NCBI GenBank assembly: GCA_001306305.2
Contig: CP155577.1
Span: forward strand, 2,401,501 to 2,465,500
Direction of reading: 5' to 3'
Source: Citromicrobium bathyomarinum
GTDB lineage: Bacteria; Pseudomonadota; Alphaproteobacteria; Sphingomonadales; Sphingomonadaceae
Length of the DNA: 64,000 bases
Below the pieces are notes generated by a model, which was not told the DNA's origin, searched no databases, and saw only the letters and a list, made by a program, of their open reading frames with translations. Position 1 is the stretch's first letter; each line of letters begins with the position of its first letter. Shown piece after piece: positions 53,751 to 62,159 of this stretch. A program made the translations under genes and the position numbers.

Positions 53751-54976
53751 TTGAGCACTCCGCTCTGCTGTAATTGCGCGATCTTCCCGGCATCATAGCC
53801 AAGCAGTTCGCGCACGATCCGCACGCCGTCGGCACCGGTCTCGGGGCCGGTATTGCGCACGCTCCCAGGTGCGCCGGGAAAATGCGGCACGATTCCCGGA
53901 TGCAGGACATCGCCGAACCGGGGATCAGCGACCTCCCGCACCATTCCGCGCGCACGGTATTGTTCGTCGGTCGCGATATCTTCCGCAGTGTACACTTTTG
54001 ACGAAGGTATGCCCGCCGATTCCAGCGAATAGAGCAGCTGCTGCGTATCGAGCGACTGCGACCACCCGGTAATGATCCGATCGAGTTCCGATGCGTTCGC
54101 GACCCGTTCGGCATTGCCCGCGAAGCGTTCGTCCCCGATCAAGTCCCTGCGTTCCATCAGTTCTGCAAGGGCCGCGAATAACGGCTCCGAGTTCGCCGCG
54201 ATCAGGACGAACTCGCCTTGCTTAGAGGGATATGCGTTGGAGGGTGCCGCCGTGGCGATGGCCCCTCCGGTCGGCTGCTTTATCCGTCCAAGCGCGCCAA
54301 ATTCAGGGAGCATCCCCTCCATCAGGCTCAAAACGCTCTCCGTCAGCGCGACATCGACGGTCTGATACCGTTGATCACTCCCCCTGCGCTCGCGCCGCCA
54401 CAGCGCTGAGACGATGCCCAGCGCTGCATAAAGACCGGCGAGCGAGTCGCCGACGCTGATGCCTACCCGGACTGGCGGAAGATCGGATGTACCGGGCGGG
54501 TGGTCGGTCAGATAGCGCAGCCCCCCAACGGCCTCGCCAATGACGCCGAACGCGGCACGATCCTTACCGGGACCCGTTTGCCCATACCCAGAGATATGGG
54601 CGACGATAAGATCGCGATTGCCTTCACGCAGAACATCCGGACCCAGACCCATTTTCGTGAGCTGACCGGGGCGGAAATTCTCGACCACGACATCGCATTT
54701 CTGCGCAAGATCGATAGCGATCCTTCGACCTTCCTCGGACTTTAGATCGAGAGCGATGCTTTGCTTGTTGCGACCGTGGACCGACCACCAGAGGGATTTG
54801 CCATCGACCTGGGCACCCCACTGCCGGACCGGGTCGCCACGCAGAGGTTCGATCTTTACGACCTCAGCCCCGAGATCGGCTAGCAAGCGGGTACAGAACG
54901 GCGCGGCCACGAAGTGGCCGATCTCAAGCACTCTGACCCCGTCAAGAACGCCTGGCAGGGTTGCGGACTCGCTCAC
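53747..54976 (-). CDS. Class III (CaiB/BaiF) CoA-transferase
   Basis: A 409-residue family III CoA-transferase: LEIGHFVAAPFCTRLLADLG, VVKIEPLRGDP, SIALDLKSEEGR, VENFRPGQLTKMGLG and the catalytic Asp in QTVDVALTESV. Similar enzymes include succinyl-CoA:citramalate and hydroxymethylglutarate CoA-transferases. It starts with GTG 54976, overlapping the SnoaL-like stop by 4 nt, and overlaps the HMG-CoA-lyase-family gene by 4 nt. Physical coupling to the lyase supports a role in making that lyase's CoA-ester substrate. Confidence 0.87.
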   Translation of the reverse strand: MSESATLPGVLDGVRVLEIGHFVAAPFCTRLLADLGAEVVKIEPLRGDPVRQWGAQVDGKSLWWSVHGRNKQSIALDLKSEEGRRIAIDLAQKCDVVVENFRPGQLTKMGLGPDVLREGNRDLIVAHISGYGQTGPGKDRAAFGVIGEAVGGLRYLTDHPPGTSDLPPVRVGISVGDSLAGLYAALGIVSALWRRERRGSDQRYQTVDVALTESVLSLMEGMLPEFGALGRIKQPTGGAIATAAPSNAYPSKQGEFVLIAANSEPLFAALAELMERRDLIGDERFAGNAERVANASELDRIITGWSQSLDTQQLLYSLESAGIPSSKVYTAEDIATDEQYRARGMVREVADPRFGDVLHPGIVPHFPGAPGSVRNTGPETGADGVRIVRELLGYDAGKIAQLQQSGVLK

Positions 54977-55611
54977 GAGGCAGCGTCCTGCGCTTCCCTC
55001 GTCAGACGGTCGTAGCGCTCGACGCGGGCGGGATCGACCACTAGCGGGCGTTCATAGGAAGGATCGCTTGTATCGCGGCTCGCCTGCTGCCCCGTTTCGG
55101 CCACAGCAAATTCATGAGGCGCGATGCAGTCGAAGTTTGGGGCTCCCTCCGGCGTCTTGCTTCCTTCGATCGTATTGATCGATGGTGCGACCCAGTCGAC
55201 GATATATTTGCGATGCGCGATGGCCCATTTGCCTTCGCGCTTCTCCATCCGGTCGATGTAGCGACCGCCGATTGAACTGAACGGGGCGCCTGTCGTGTTC
55301 ATTGCCGAGTAGGAGAGATAGGTTTCGCAATGGGCGGTTTCACCGTCAATTTCCACATGATGATTGCCGATCATGTGCTGGGTCGCGCTCTGATATTGGC
55401 CGTGCAGGTTCTTGACCCAGTCCCAGAACGCGTCGGGTGGCCCGACAAAACTGCCGTGATCGTCCATCGCATCGGGGTGATAAGCCGACATAACCATGTC
55501 CCGATCAAGTCGATCGCACCCGCGGCAATAGCGCACCACGACGTCATAGATTTCCTGGCGATCCATGAGATAGGTCAGCTTCGCTTCCATCTCTTCTATC
55601 GTCATGCTCAT
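54973..55611 (-). CDS. SnoaL-like (NTF2-fold) protein
   Basis: A 212-residue NTF2-fold protein: TYLMDRQEIYDVVVRYCRGCDRLD is the common sphingomonad SnoaL_4 start, followed by MIGNHHVEIDGETAHCETY and GRYIDRMEKREGKWAIAHRKY. Members act as isomerases, dehydratases or hydrolases on ring compounds; many are uncharacterised. Start ATG 55611 overlaps the Gfo/Idh gene's stop by 4 nt (ATG 55605 also possible). Part of a seven-gene coupled operon headed by a P450. The ~45-residue C-terminal tail is variable. Confidence 0.75.
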   Translation of the reverse strand: MSMTIEEMEAKLTYLMDRQEIYDVVVRYCRGCDRLDRDMVMSAYHPDAMDDHGSFVGPPDAFWDWVKNLHGQYQSATQHMIGNHHVEIDGETAHCETYLSYSAMNTTGAPFSSIGGRYIDRMEKREGKWAIAHRKYIVDWVAPSINTIEGSKTPEGAPNFDCIAPHEFAVAETGQQASRDTSDPSYERPLVVDPARVERYDRLTREAQDAAS

Positions 55612-56741
55612 ATACCACTCTCCATGTTCCAGCCGGCCGCGTGTCTGATCCGATCAAGCAATCGGTGCAGCTTCAAGGCGTCGGCAAAATCCGGCACGCT
55701 GGCGGCACCGGTCCTCAGGTCTTTGGAAACTGCGTGATAGGCATGCGCCACGCTATCGGCGTGACTGTCCTCCGCAGTCGTGCACTGGCGATAGATCGGG
55801 GGAATTTGGAGCGGCCGCAGCTCTTCCTCGCCCTGCCCGCCGCTTATATCAAGATGACCGTATTGCAGGTGACCGCTGCCGGACTCGATCAGGAGCGCTC
55901 CGGAATCACCGGAAATTTCCCAACGCAGATTGCCTGCAGGAGACTCTCGGCCGGTATAGTGCAGCGAAGCGACCGCGCCCGATTGAAGGGTGCCCGATAC
56001 GACCACCTCATCCGGTCCATTGGCTGCGATTGTCTCCCCGGTGTCGGTGAGTTTTACCTGAGGAAACTGCACCGCCATTGTCGCGTCGAGTTCCGCGAAT
56101 TCGCCAAGAACCCACGTGAAACCGTCGATCATATGGCCGAAGGGGATCGTGAAGAGAGTAGCCCCGAGACTGTCATCGAGCGTGTAGGCAAGCGAAGCGA
56201 GCGCTTGGCCGCTCCAGGGAAACCCGCCGGAGCCCGTCACTCGGGTCGAAATGACCCTGCCGACATACCCTTCCTCCACGAGATCGCGGATATAGCGCAA
56301 GGCCGGAGAGCTGCGGGCCTGCAAGCCGACGAAGTGCCGCACGCCTGACTGGCGCGCAGCGTCCAGCATCTCCTCCGCCTCAGCCGTGTTGCGGCCTAGC
56401 GGCCATTCGCAATAGACATCCTTTCGGCAATCAAGCGCCTTCTGAACTAGATCACGGTGCTCCGGCACTTTCACGGCCACGACCACCAGCTCGACATCTC
56501 CGCTTGAGGCCAGGACCAGCGCATCGCTAGTCGCCATCGAGACTGCGTGCGCCTTTGCGGCAGCTTCAGCGGATTTGCCCGAACTCGCCGAGAGAGCAAC
56601 AACGTCGAATTTGGCGGGCATCGAGCGCAGTGCGGGAAGATGAGCCAGGCTCGCCCACCCTCCGTTTGCGCTCAATCCGATAATGCCGACGCCGCAGCTA
56701 TGCGGCGCAGCACCTTCGGCGGCTGGCTCCTCGTCAGCCAT
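55608..56741 (-). CDS. Gfo/Idh/MocA-family oxidoreductase (Gal80-like)
   Basis: A 377-residue NAD(P)-dependent oxidoreductase. The N-terminal Rossmann motif is GVGIIGLSANGGWASLAHLPAL, with VVVAVKVPEHRDLV and the cofactor-region motif CEWPLG in place of the usual EKP. The wording of the N-terminal motif resembles fungal Gal80/galactose dehydrogenase relatives. It would oxidise an alcohol or hydroxy acid. It starts directly (no gap) after the P450 stop and overlaps the SnoaL-like gene by 4 nt. Substrate unknown. Confidence 0.78.
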   Translation of the reverse strand: MADEEPAAEGAAPHSCGVGIIGLSANGGWASLAHLPALRSMPAKFDVVALSASSGKSAEAAAKAHAVSMATSDALVLASSGDVELVVVAVKVPEHRDLVQKALDCRKDVYCEWPLGRNTAEAEEMLDAARQSGVRHFVGLQARSSPALRYIRDLVEEGYVGRVISTRVTGSGGFPWSGQALASLAYTLDDSLGATLFTIPFGHMIDGFTWVLGEFAELDATMAVQFPQVKLTDTGETIAANGPDEVVVSGTLQSGAVASLHYTGRESPAGNLRWEISGDSGALLIESGSGHLQYGHLDISGGQGEEELRPLQIPPIYRQCTTAEDSHADSVAHAYHAVSKDLRTGAASVPDFADALKLHRLLDRIRHAAGWNMESGI

Positions 56742-57998
56742 TCAACCCGCCTGTTTCGCACCGAGCGTGAACTGCACGTGCAGGCTTTCGAGAGCATGGA
56801 CCTGGAAATTCGCCATCCACTGCGGCGCAGGGTGCTTTTCGGACAGTCGCAGATCCTTCAGGCGCTCCAGCAGGCGCCGGATCGCAACCCTCATTTCCAT
56901 GCGCGCAAGCTGGTTGCCGACGCAAAAATGGATACCGCGGCCGAAGGCGAGGTGATTGCGGACACCTTTACGATCAATGTCGATGGTTTCGGGGCACTCC
57001 CATTTGGCCTTGTCGTAGTTGCCCGCGAGATAGCTCACCGCGATGATCGTATCCTTCGGGACCGGGAAACCGCCAATTTCCGTGTCTTGAGTGGTGTAGC
57101 GGTACTGCTGAGGCACAGGGGCATGCGCACGCAGCATCTCTTCGATGACGGCTGGAACAGCCTTTTCCTCGGTCATCACGCGCTCTTTCAGGGCGGGGTC
57201 CTTAAGGATCATCCACATTGCGCTTGTGATGCCGGTCGTGGTCGTTTCGTTTCCGGCCACAAGGATAAGTTGCGCTACCATCAATAGCTGCCCCATGGTG
57301 AGGCGTTCGCCGTCGACATCGGCATGGACCAGCCGTGAAATCAGATTGTCGCTGGGATTGGCCTCATAGTAACGCGCCCGCTCGGCGAGGTAATTCTGCA
57401 TGTCGATCATGCGATCAGTCAGCATGAGCTCGCGATCCGGCGGGCAGTTCGGATCGTTGCGATCCACCCAGGCGTTCGACCAGAGTTTGAATTGCTCGTA
57501 GTCCTTGCGATCGACCCCCAGCTGATCCGAGATAATATACATCGGGAGATGGACTGCGAAACCGGCGCTGAGGTCAGTTTCGCCATCCTCGATGAAGCCG
57601 TCGATCAGGTCATCGATGATCGCCAGCGCATAGGGTTCGAGCTGCTTGGTGTAGCTTGGCGTGAAGACCTTATCGACAAGCGCGCGATGTAGCGTGTGCT
57701 CGGGCGGGTCGGCGAATGCCAGAACATGCTCTTCCGGCCATCCCCGCTCCTTGTATCGCCGGGCGACTTCTTCGGAAACCGAGGTTTTCCGGTTGATCAT
57801 GATTGGCGTGCGGCTGGAAAAAATATCCGGATTGCTGTTGACGAAATTGATGTCCTCATAGCGACTTACCCAGACCATGCCGGTGCCCTCGTCGCGATAG
57901 ACCGGAGCCTCCTCGAGCAGGCGGTTGAGGTGCGGAATAGGGCAGCGCTGCACCTCAGGGGACGCCCAGGTCCCAAAATCCTTCGCTGAAGATGTCAT
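56742..57998 (-). CDS. Cytochrome P450, second
   Basis: A 418-residue bacterial P450. The I-helix motif is VAGNETTTTG, the K-helix EEMLR, and the haem loop FGRGIHFCVGNQLAR, all canonical, unlike the first P450. The FADPPEHTLHRALVDKVFTP segment is typical of soluble bacterial CYPs. It heads the operon P450-Gfo/Idh-SnoaL-CaiB-HMGL-LeuC-LeuD. An island-operator repeat (GTCAC-N8-GGGAC) lies 108 bp before its ATG. It has no adjacent redox partner and may share the ferredoxin/diflavin system at 42.5-44.6 kb. Confidence 0.9.
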   Translation of the reverse strand: MTSSAKDFGTWASPEVQRCPIPHLNRLLEEAPVYRDEGTGMVWVSRYEDINFVNSNPDIFSSRTPIMINRKTSVSEEVARRYKERGWPEEHVLAFADPPEHTLHRALVDKVFTPSYTKQLEPYALAIIDDLIDGFIEDGETDLSAGFAVHLPMYIISDQLGVDRKDYEQFKLWSNAWVDRNDPNCPPDRELMLTDRMIDMQNYLAERARYYEANPSDNLISRLVHADVDGERLTMGQLLMVAQLILVAGNETTTTGITSAMWMILKDPALKERVMTEEKAVPAVIEEMLRAHAPVPQQYRYTTQDTEIGGFPVPKDTIIAVSYLAGNYDKAKWECPETIDIDRKGVRNHLAFGRGIHFCVGNQLARMEMRVAIRRLLERLKDLRLSEKHPAPQWMANFQVHALESLHVQFTLGAKQAG

Positions 57999-58105
57999 AT
58001 TCCGCTCCTCTTGCTCGGCCGCCGAATTTCAAATCGCCACTTAGGGTAACGGCGGGTTCGGTCGTGCTTTGGAGCAAGAGCTAACAGACCATGCCAATCA
58101 CTTCA

Positions 58106-58123
58106 GTCACCGAAGGGCGGGAC
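58106..58123. promoter_or_regulatory. Island-operator site upstream of the second P450 operon
   Basis: GTCAC-N8-GGGAC, one mismatch from consensus and the same variant half-site as at 46929. It sits in the 141-bp gap between the P450 start and the preceding SDR stop. Confidence 0.6.
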
Positions 58124-58139
58124 AAGATCGGGGCATCTT

Positions 58140-59000
58140 CTAAAGCGGCGCAGACCGATAGATGTCGAGAATGACGTCGTCGATTTCGCGATCGGAAGAG
58201 TTCTTTGCCAGGTTCAGCATGTATCTTGCATCATCGCCAATGGGATAGCGCGTCGAAGGCGGATTTTCGCGCAAGGCCTCGATTACCCCTGCCGCGGCCG
58301 CCTCCGGCGACGAGTATGTACCGTTGGCGAGCGCTTCATCGGCGCGATACTTCATCTGACGGTAGAGATCGCCATATCGTTCCGCCTGATCGGCTGACAG
58401 GTTGGCAATCGTGTGGCCGAGGTCCTCCTGGGTTCGCCGCATCATTGGCGTGTCGAGCGCACCCGGCTGGATCAGCACGATCTCGACCCCCCAGCCCTGA
58501 GCTTCCTGACGCAGGACATCGGTAAGGCCCTCAAGAGCGAATTTCGACGCGACATAGGCGGCCATAACCGGGGTCGCCACCTTGCCGGAATAAGAACCAG
58601 TCAGGACCAGCCTGCCCCTCGCTTTGCGAAGATGCGGTATGGTCGCCTGGTAGATGGCGAGCGCTGCGGTACAGTTGATCTCGATTGTGCGTCGAAATTC
58701 TTCGATGGCGACCATTTCAGCGGGAGCGCATGGCGCAACCGCAGAGCAGACAACAACCGCATCAACCCGTGACAGCTGACTGGAAAGAGCCGCAATCCTT
58801 TCCTTAACCGCGACGGCATCGGAAAGATCGAGAGCCTCGACAGCCTCGCAGGACGGGTAATCCGCAAGAAAGGGATCGATAGCGGCCCGGCGCGACACTG
58901 TAGCTGTGAGCGCATAGCCGGTATCAAGCAGCGCTCGCGCAACTGCCCTTCCCATACCGCCATTCGCACCTATCAGCAATGCTGCAGGCTTGGCACTCAC
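58140..59000 (-). CDS. SDR dehydrogenase
   Basis: A 286-residue short-chain dehydrogenase with an atypical first loop (IGANGGMGRAVA instead of TGxxxGIG), VVVCSAVA replacing NNAG, and a classical active site (Ser in TGSYSGK; YVASK). A C-terminal extension of about 40 residues (SSPEAAAAGVIEALRENPPS) follows. Such SDRs act on larger hydrophobic substrates (17-beta-HSD-like). GTG 59000 overlaps the stop of the kinase-like gene by 4 nt. Last gene of the five-gene unit 62079-58140. Confidence 0.8.
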   Translation of the reverse strand: MSAKPAALLIGANGGMGRAVARALLDTGYALTATVSRRAAIDPFLADYPSCEAVEALDLSDAVAVKERIAALSSQLSRVDAVVVCSAVAPCAPAEMVAIEEFRRTIEINCTAALAIYQATIPHLRKARGRLVLTGSYSGKVATPVMAAYVASKFALEGLTDVLRQEAQGWGVEIVLIQPGALDTPMMRRTQEDLGHTIANLSADQAERYGDLYRQMKYRADEALANGTYSSPEAAAAGVIEALRENPPSTRYPIGDDARYMLNLAKNSSDREIDDVILDIYRSAPL

Positions 59001-60109
59001 AGGCCTTCCCTGACCAGGGCAAGCGTTTCATGATCCTCGACTGCCGTCGAGACCCGCAGCAAAGCTACTGCGAGCGTATCCCAGCCATAGCTGAGCGGTG
59101 GGCAGGTGAGCCAGCCAATATAGAGGGTCCACAGCGCGGCACGGCGATGCTCGTGCCACAGCATGTCCATATCGGGCGGACTGACGAGGCCATTGGCGAC
59201 AAGACAATCTCGATAATGCTCCAGCAAGTCTCGCTCGTGCACACGACGCTGGGAGACTGAGAGGGACGTGTTGATGATGTATGTGACATCGTGCAGGGCA
59301 AATCCCTTCACGCACAGCTGCCAGTCATGGAGTCCTACCGTGCCATCGGGCATCAGATAGGTGTTCCCGATGTGCAAGTCACCGTGCAGCAAGGTTTGGT
59401 GCAACTTCGATTGATGCAGCTTGTTCGCGCACATGCCCGCGAAAAGTTCACGCTCGCTGGTGCCCAAGCGCTCGAGAATTTCCCGCTTGAACTTGTGCTG
59501 CTCAAGTTCGCTTGCGATGCCCTTTTCCGGGATCACGCTGCGCATATGAGCTTCGACGCGCCCGGACAGGTGCGTCTCGACCCAGGCAAGATCATCCTGG
59601 AATCGCTCGCTTTCCCAGAATTGCGCATGCAACCCTGCGACAGTGGAGAGTATCCGTTTGACATGGTCGAGCGCGATATCGTCCTGGTTGCTCGGGAACC
59701 GCGCCCCCCTTCTGGTGACGTCTTCCATCGCCAGGATGTATCGTCCGGTGGCCTCGTCGAAATACCCGCCAAGTGCGAGCGGCGCTTCCAGTGAGAGTTC
59801 GGGACGAATGCGATTGTAGAAATCGACCTCGTTGGCGAACAACCCGGTCAGATTGCAAAACCACGCATCGGTTCCCTCGACGCGCGGATCGAACGACAGC
59901 TTCAGGACAATGTCCTTCGGCAGCTCGCGCTCGGTGTCGGAATAGGTCAATCGGGCGGTGGCCCGGGATGAGGTGGAAACATCACCCTCCCCGTATTCGT
60001 GTGCCCGGACGATTTCGACAGCAGTGACCAGCGCTTCGGGGTAACGCCGGCGCACGATCCCTGTCATGAGTTCTGGCGTGATATCGAAAGGAGAAAGAGG
60101 GATCTCCAT
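58997..60109 (-). CDS. Aminoglycoside phosphotransferase-fold (kinase-like) protein
   Basis: A 370-residue protein with the APH/choline-kinase fold: the catalytic loop LLHGDLHIGNTYL (Asp) and the metal Asp in GLHDWQLCVKG. The N-lobe has VLKLSFDPR with a probable ATP-binding Lys. The overall wording resembles ecdysteroid-kinase-like and acyl-CoA-dehydrogenase-associated APH proteins found in sphingomonad catabolic clusters. It may phosphorylate a hydroxylated intermediate so that it can be eliminated. It is coupled to an SDR and lies 2 bp after the SRPBCC gene; it is not an antibiotic resistance gene by context. Confidence 0.78.
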   Translation of the reverse strand: MEIPLSPFDITPELMTGIVRRRYPEALVTAVEIVRAHEYGEGDVSTSSRATARLTYSDTERELPKDIVLKLSFDPRVEGTDAWFCNLTGLFANEVDFYNRIRPELSLEAPLALGGYFDEATGRYILAMEDVTRRGARFPSNQDDIALDHVKRILSTVAGLHAQFWESERFQDDLAWVETHLSGRVEAHMRSVIPEKGIASELEQHKFKREILERLGTSERELFAGMCANKLHQSKLHQTLLHGDLHIGNTYLMPDGTVGLHDWQLCVKGFALHDVTYIINTSLSVSQRRVHERDLLEHYRDCLVANGLVSPPDMDMLWHEHRRAALWTLYIGWLTCPPLSYGWDTLAVALLRVSTAVEDHETLALVREGL

Positions 60110-60111
60110 CG

Positions 60112-60549
60112 TTATTCGAAAAGGTCTGCAAGCAGGTCGAGGCTTGTCGCCAACAAGTCGTAGCGACTTTTCTCAAAATCCTTTGCTTCGCCAGGCTGAA
60201 GCGGGGTGTCATAGGTCAGCGTTCGCACGACGAGAGTGGTATCATCAGCCGTTACCGGATGGAGTTTCATCGCCCCCCTTACGTTGTAAACCGGCAATGG
60301 CAGGTCTCCGATGACATCGTATTCTTGGAAGAATCCGCGATCGTCCTGTGTCGTGAGGATTTCGTCGAAAAACGAACCGTCGCCATAGGTGACTCGGCGC
60401 TGGGTACCGATGGTCAGACCGGTGCCGCCCGTAACGGTTATTTCGGGATGGTGTTCGATCCAGCGAGAATGGGATTCGAAATCACGAATAGCACCCCAAA
60501 CTTTCGACACTGGTGCCTTGATCACCCTGCTTGCGGTCACTTTCGGCAT
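60112..60549 (-). CDS. SRPBCC (polyketide cyclase/START-like) protein
   Basis: A 145-residue small helix-grip protein: VTASRVIKAPVSKVWGAIRDFESHSRWI, YGDGSFFDEILTTQDDRG and PLPVYNVRGAMKLHPV match the polyketide-cyclase-like SRPBCC family. These bind hydrophobic ligands and sometimes catalyse cyclisation or hydrolysis. No catalytic residues can be assigned. It lies between an SDR gene (28 bp upstream) and the kinase-like gene (2 bp downstream) in one direction, so it is part of the same transcript. Confidence 0.75.
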   Translation of the reverse strand: MPKVTASRVIKAPVSKVWGAIRDFESHSRWIEHHPEITVTGGTGLTIGTQRRVTYGDGSFFDEILTTQDDRGFFQEYDVIGDLPLPVYNVRGAMKLHPVTADDTTLVVRTLTYDTPLQPGEAKDFEKSRYDLLATSLDLLADLFE

Positions 60550-60577
60550 TGGTTGAGGTCCTTAATCCGTACAATTT

Positions 60578-61330
60578 TCAAGAGGCGGTCATCCCGCCAT
60601 CTACGACAAGGGAAGAGCCTGTGATGAACGAGGCCTCGTCGCTTGCGAGAAACGATACGACGGCAGCAATTTCTTCGGGTCTGGCAAAGCGTTTCAAGGC
60701 GTGCTTGTCGGCCCATGCCTTGTACGTTCCTTCGTCCATGAACGATTCCGCCAAGGGCGTAAGCACCCCGCCGGGACAGATCGCGTTGATCCTGATCCCA
60801 TGCGCTCCGTATTCCAGCGCCGCCCCACGTGTCATACCGATCAAACCCGCTTTGGCCGCGGAATAGACTGACAAGTTTTCGAAGCCGATGAGCGCACCGA
60901 CCGAAGACATGTTGATGATCGATCCCGAACTCTCCGCAACCATTGATGGCAGGACCGCCTTCATCGTCGACCAGCAAGAACGCAGGTTGACGTCCATGAC
61001 ACGCTGGTAATTCTCCTGGTCGCCATCGGCGAGCAAAGCGAGTTGGCCGTCGATGCCCGCGTTATTGGCTAGTACATCGATCCGGTTCAAGCGATCGAGC
61101 GCCGAGCGGACGAAGCGTTCTACTTGTGCGTCATCGGCGACGTCGGCAATTTCGGCGAATGCACAGTCGCCAAGTTCATCTGAAAGGTCGTGAACCTTTT
61201 CGGAAATATCGACGCAGACAACGATTGCGCCTTCATCGGCGAACCGTCTGGCCGTCGCTTCCCCGATGCCGCTCGCAGCACCCGTGATGATCGCCACCCG
61301 TCCTTCAAGGCGTCGGTCGGATGGCATCAT
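60578..61330 (-). CDS. SDR dehydrogenase
   Basis: A 250-residue short-chain dehydrogenase with TGAASGIGEATA, Asp in VCVDIS (NAD-type), LANNAGIDGQ, active-site Ser in NMSSVGALIG and YSAAK, and tail FITGSSLVVDGG. It overlaps the upstream SDR's stop by 4 nt (61327-61330), so two SDRs are made in tandem. Resembles cyclohexanol or hydroxy-terpenoid dehydrogenases in wording, but the motifs are too generic to assign a substrate. Confidence 0.82.
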   Translation of the reverse strand: MMPSDRRLEGRVAIITGAASGIGEATARRFADEGAIVVCVDISEKVHDLSDELGDCAFAEIADVADDAQVERFVRSALDRLNRIDVLANNAGIDGQLALLADGDQENYQRVMDVNLRSCWSTMKAVLPSMVAESSGSIINMSSVGALIGFENLSVYSAAKAGLIGMTRGAALEYGAHGIRINAICPGGVLTPLAESFMDEGTYKAWADKHALKRFARPEEIAAVVSFLASDEASFITGSSLVVDGGMTAS

Positions 61331-62079
61331 CCGGTGGTCCAGCCCCCGTCCACCGCATATGCGCTGCCGGTGACAAAGCTGGCGTCGTCGGATAGAAGGA
61401 ACGCGATGACCGAAGCCACTTCTCCCGGCTCTCCGGGCCGTGGGACCGGCAATGTCTGCGCAAACTGGAGAATCGGCGCGAAAGCGTCGTCATCACCGTC
61501 CGGCCGCACCATGGGCGTATCGATCAAACCCGGGTGAACCGAGTTCACCCGGATGCTGTCTGCAGCCAAGTCGAGTGCCGCGACTTTGGTCATCCCGGTT
61601 ACGGCGAACTTGCTACCGACGTAGCCAATCGCACCCTGAACGGCCTTCAGTCCGGCAACCGATGACACATTTACGATCGAACCCCCACCCGCCTTGCGCA
61701 TGGAAGGAACAACCGCCTTCATACCCAGAAAGCAAGCCAGCTGATTGACTTCGAATATCCGGCGGAATGACTGCTCGTCGACCTGGTCGAGTGGAGCCGG
61801 TACGGCTGCTGTCCCAGCGCAGTTTACCAATCCGGTGACTGCACCTGCAATATTTTCGAATTTGGTGACGATGTCCCGCCACTCGCCTTCCTTTGTGACA
61901 TCATGCCGGAAGAACGATGCCCCTTTGCCGAGCTGCACCGCGAGTTCGCTACCCTGATCTTCGGAAAGATCGGTAATTGCAACCGTCGCGCCAGCCTTGA
62001 TCGCTGCGCGAGCGGTTGCGGCTCCGATCCCGCTCGCTCCGCCGGTCACAATGATGTTCTGGCCTGTAAGGTTCTGCAT
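61327..62079 (-). CDS. SDR dehydrogenase
   Basis: A 250-residue short-chain dehydrogenase starting MQNLTGQNIIVTGGASGIG, with AITDLS, VNCAG, Ser in VSSVAGLKAV and the YVGSK active-site pair (Gly-Ser before Lys), and tail FVTGSAYAVDGG. ATG 62079 is chosen because the family N-terminus begins there and a GGTGG site precedes it; the frame extends 19 codons upstream without similarity. First gene of the unit, 80 bp after the TonB receptor stop, from which a hairpin separates it. Confidence 0.82.
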   Translation of the reverse strand: MQNLTGQNIIVTGGASGIGAATARAAIKAGATVAITDLSEDQGSELAVQLGKGASFFRHDVTKEGEWRDIVTKFENIAGAVTGLVNCAGTAAVPAPLDQVDEQSFRRIFEVNQLACFLGMKAVVPSMRKAGGGSIVNVSSVAGLKAVQGAIGYVGSKFAVTGMTKVAALDLAADSIRVNSVHPGLIDTPMVRPDGDDDAFAPILQFAQTLPVPRPGEPGEVASVIAFLLSDDASFVTGSAYAVDGGWTTG

Positions 62080-62114
62080 ATGCCCACCTTTTCCGCTGAC
62101 AGGTGTCGGACCTT

Positions 62115-62143
62115 CGGCGGGGTACGAACCTCGCACCCCGCCG
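62115..62143 (-). terminator. Hairpin between TonB receptor and SDR operon
   Basis: CGGCGGGGT (62115-62123) pairs perfectly with ACCCCGCCG (62135-62143) around an 11-nt loop. It lies directly after the receptor stop on the minus strand and may end or attenuate the receptor transcript before the SDR operon. Confidence 0.6.
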
Positions 62144-62159
62144 AGCCCCTGTCGTCAAC

